From Ulvibacterium marinum (lineage in GTDB: Bacteria; Bacteroidota; Bacteroidia; Flavobacteriales; Flavobacteriaceae), in the NCBI RefSeq assembly GCF_003626755.1, contig NZ_RBCJ01000002.1, positions 930,001-994,000 of the forward strand: 64,000 nt of DNA, read 5' to 3'. The notes under the pieces were generated by a model, which did not search any database, was not told the DNA's origin, and saw only the letters and a program-made list of their open reading frames with translations. Shown piece by piece: positions 63,668 through 64,000 of this stretch. Within the stretch, counting starts at the first letter, position 1. Each line of letters begins with the position of its first letter. A program made the translations under genes and the position numbers.

Positions 63668-64000
63668 TCTATTTCCCCTTTAAAGACTTGTTTGGCAGGG
63701 CCAATAAGATAAACATCCGTGTACTTCCCGTCATTTACGTCAAAGGTCACCTTAAGTTCTCCTCCCTGAGTCTGTATGCTTGCCTCATTGTGCTGTAATC
63801 TTCCCGTGCTGTGCAAGGCCAGAGCTACAGCGGTAACTCCGGTACCACAGGATAGTGTCTCATCCTCAACCCCCCTTTCATAAGTCCTTACGGCAAATGA
63901 GCCGTTCTCTGTGGGTTCCACAAAATTGATATTGCTTCCAGGCTTACCATAAATACCATAGCGCAATCGGGCCCCTTCCTTGTACACCTGAAAATCGGAC
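63661..64000 (-). CDS. dapF: Diaminopimelate epimerase (5' end outside window)
   Basis: Converts LL- to meso-diaminopimelate for lysine and peptidoglycan. Only the C-terminal part is present: NINFVEPTENG, VRTYERGVEDETLSCGTGVTAVALAL, where the Cys is one of the two catalytic cysteines. The frame is open to the window edge; the first half is beyond it. Co-directional with a GNAT gene and mltG, which keeps two cell-wall functions together. Confidence 0.95.
   Translation of the reverse strand, partial: SDFQVYKEGARLRYGIYGKPGSNINFVEPTENGSFAVRTYERGVEDETLSCGTGVTAVALALHSTGRLQHNEASIQTQGGELKVTFDVNDGKYTDVYLIGPAKQVFKGEIEC

Overview
The window reads as a chromosomal stretch of a member of the Bacteroidota, most likely a marine Flavobacteriaceae (Maribacter/Arenibacter/Zobellia type). 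The evidence is family content: type IX secretion proteins (PorP/SprF-like, PorD/DUF4835), a flavobacterial RpoZ, BamD and CoaBC cluster, RprX/RprY, many lipoproteins, DUF6913 and DUF6503 proteins, a YtxJ bacillithiol-type protein, and Bacteroidetes promoters of the TAnnTTTG (-7) class instead of E. coli-like boxes. Most genes are housekeeping. I see no phage, CRISPR array, transposase, rRNA or tRNA gene.

Layout. 1-2.7 kb: a cut-off glutamine cyclotransferase, a hot-dog thioesterase and a beta-helix lipoprotein. 2.8-7.5 kb: a regulatory island with an orphan LytTR regulator whose receiver lacks the phospho-Asp, a 52-residue lipoprotein, a TPR sensor kinase with its NarL-type regulator, and an unknown protein. 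Two genes of the island share a 37-bp inverted-repeat element upstream. 7.5-17.2 kb: glyA, fahA, a lipoprotein, ytxJ, clpB, a TetR regulator and a PorP-like barrel fused to a charged coiled coil and a SPOR-like end. 17.4-27.6 kb: phosphatase-like and DUF6503 lipoproteins, smpB, pcm, an oxidoreductase, 3-hydroxyacyl-CoA dehydrogenase, DUF1015, a YggS-type PLP protein, an exonuclease/GIY-YIG fusion, a voltage-gated K+ channel, miaA and gntK, the last seven closely packed. 27.6-33.4 kb, minus strand: rprXY, coaE, a YbbR-like protein, a glycosyltransferase and fabI. 33.5-40.1 kb, minus strand: a long run DUF6913-dapA-bamD-rpoZ-coaBC-porD-recN that couples envelope assembly, CoA and lysine/peptidoglycan precursor synthesis. 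40.2-50.9 kb: a 5'-nucleotidase split over two genes, a membrane AraC regulator, a CarboxypepD_reg-like protein, a PQQ-like propeller, a PH/GNAT/NIPSNAP operon, a repeat-rich spacer and membrane proteins. 51-58.5 kb: ligA, prmC, a GNAT protein, ribD, a HAD hydrolase, an EamA transporter, an IMPACT protein and a YbgC-like thioesterase. 58.6-64 kb: dnaA, a low-molecular-weight phosphatase, an RsmI-like methylase, a lysozyme-fold protein, mltG, a GNAT protein and the end of dapF.

The most unusual material is non-coding. A 380-bp patch between ligA and prmC is built almost wholly of 7-bp words in tandem (14 copies of GGTTTAA, then several other heptamer families) and runs into the 3' end of prmC. 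A hairpin-forming repeat of about 60 bp sits in frame inside prmC. A 417-bp spacer at 48.4-48.8 kb is bracketed by two copies of a double-hairpin REP-like element. Together with the shared 37-bp element in the regulatory island, these are the best candidates for something undescribed. I found no convincing new multi-gene defence or biosynthetic system.
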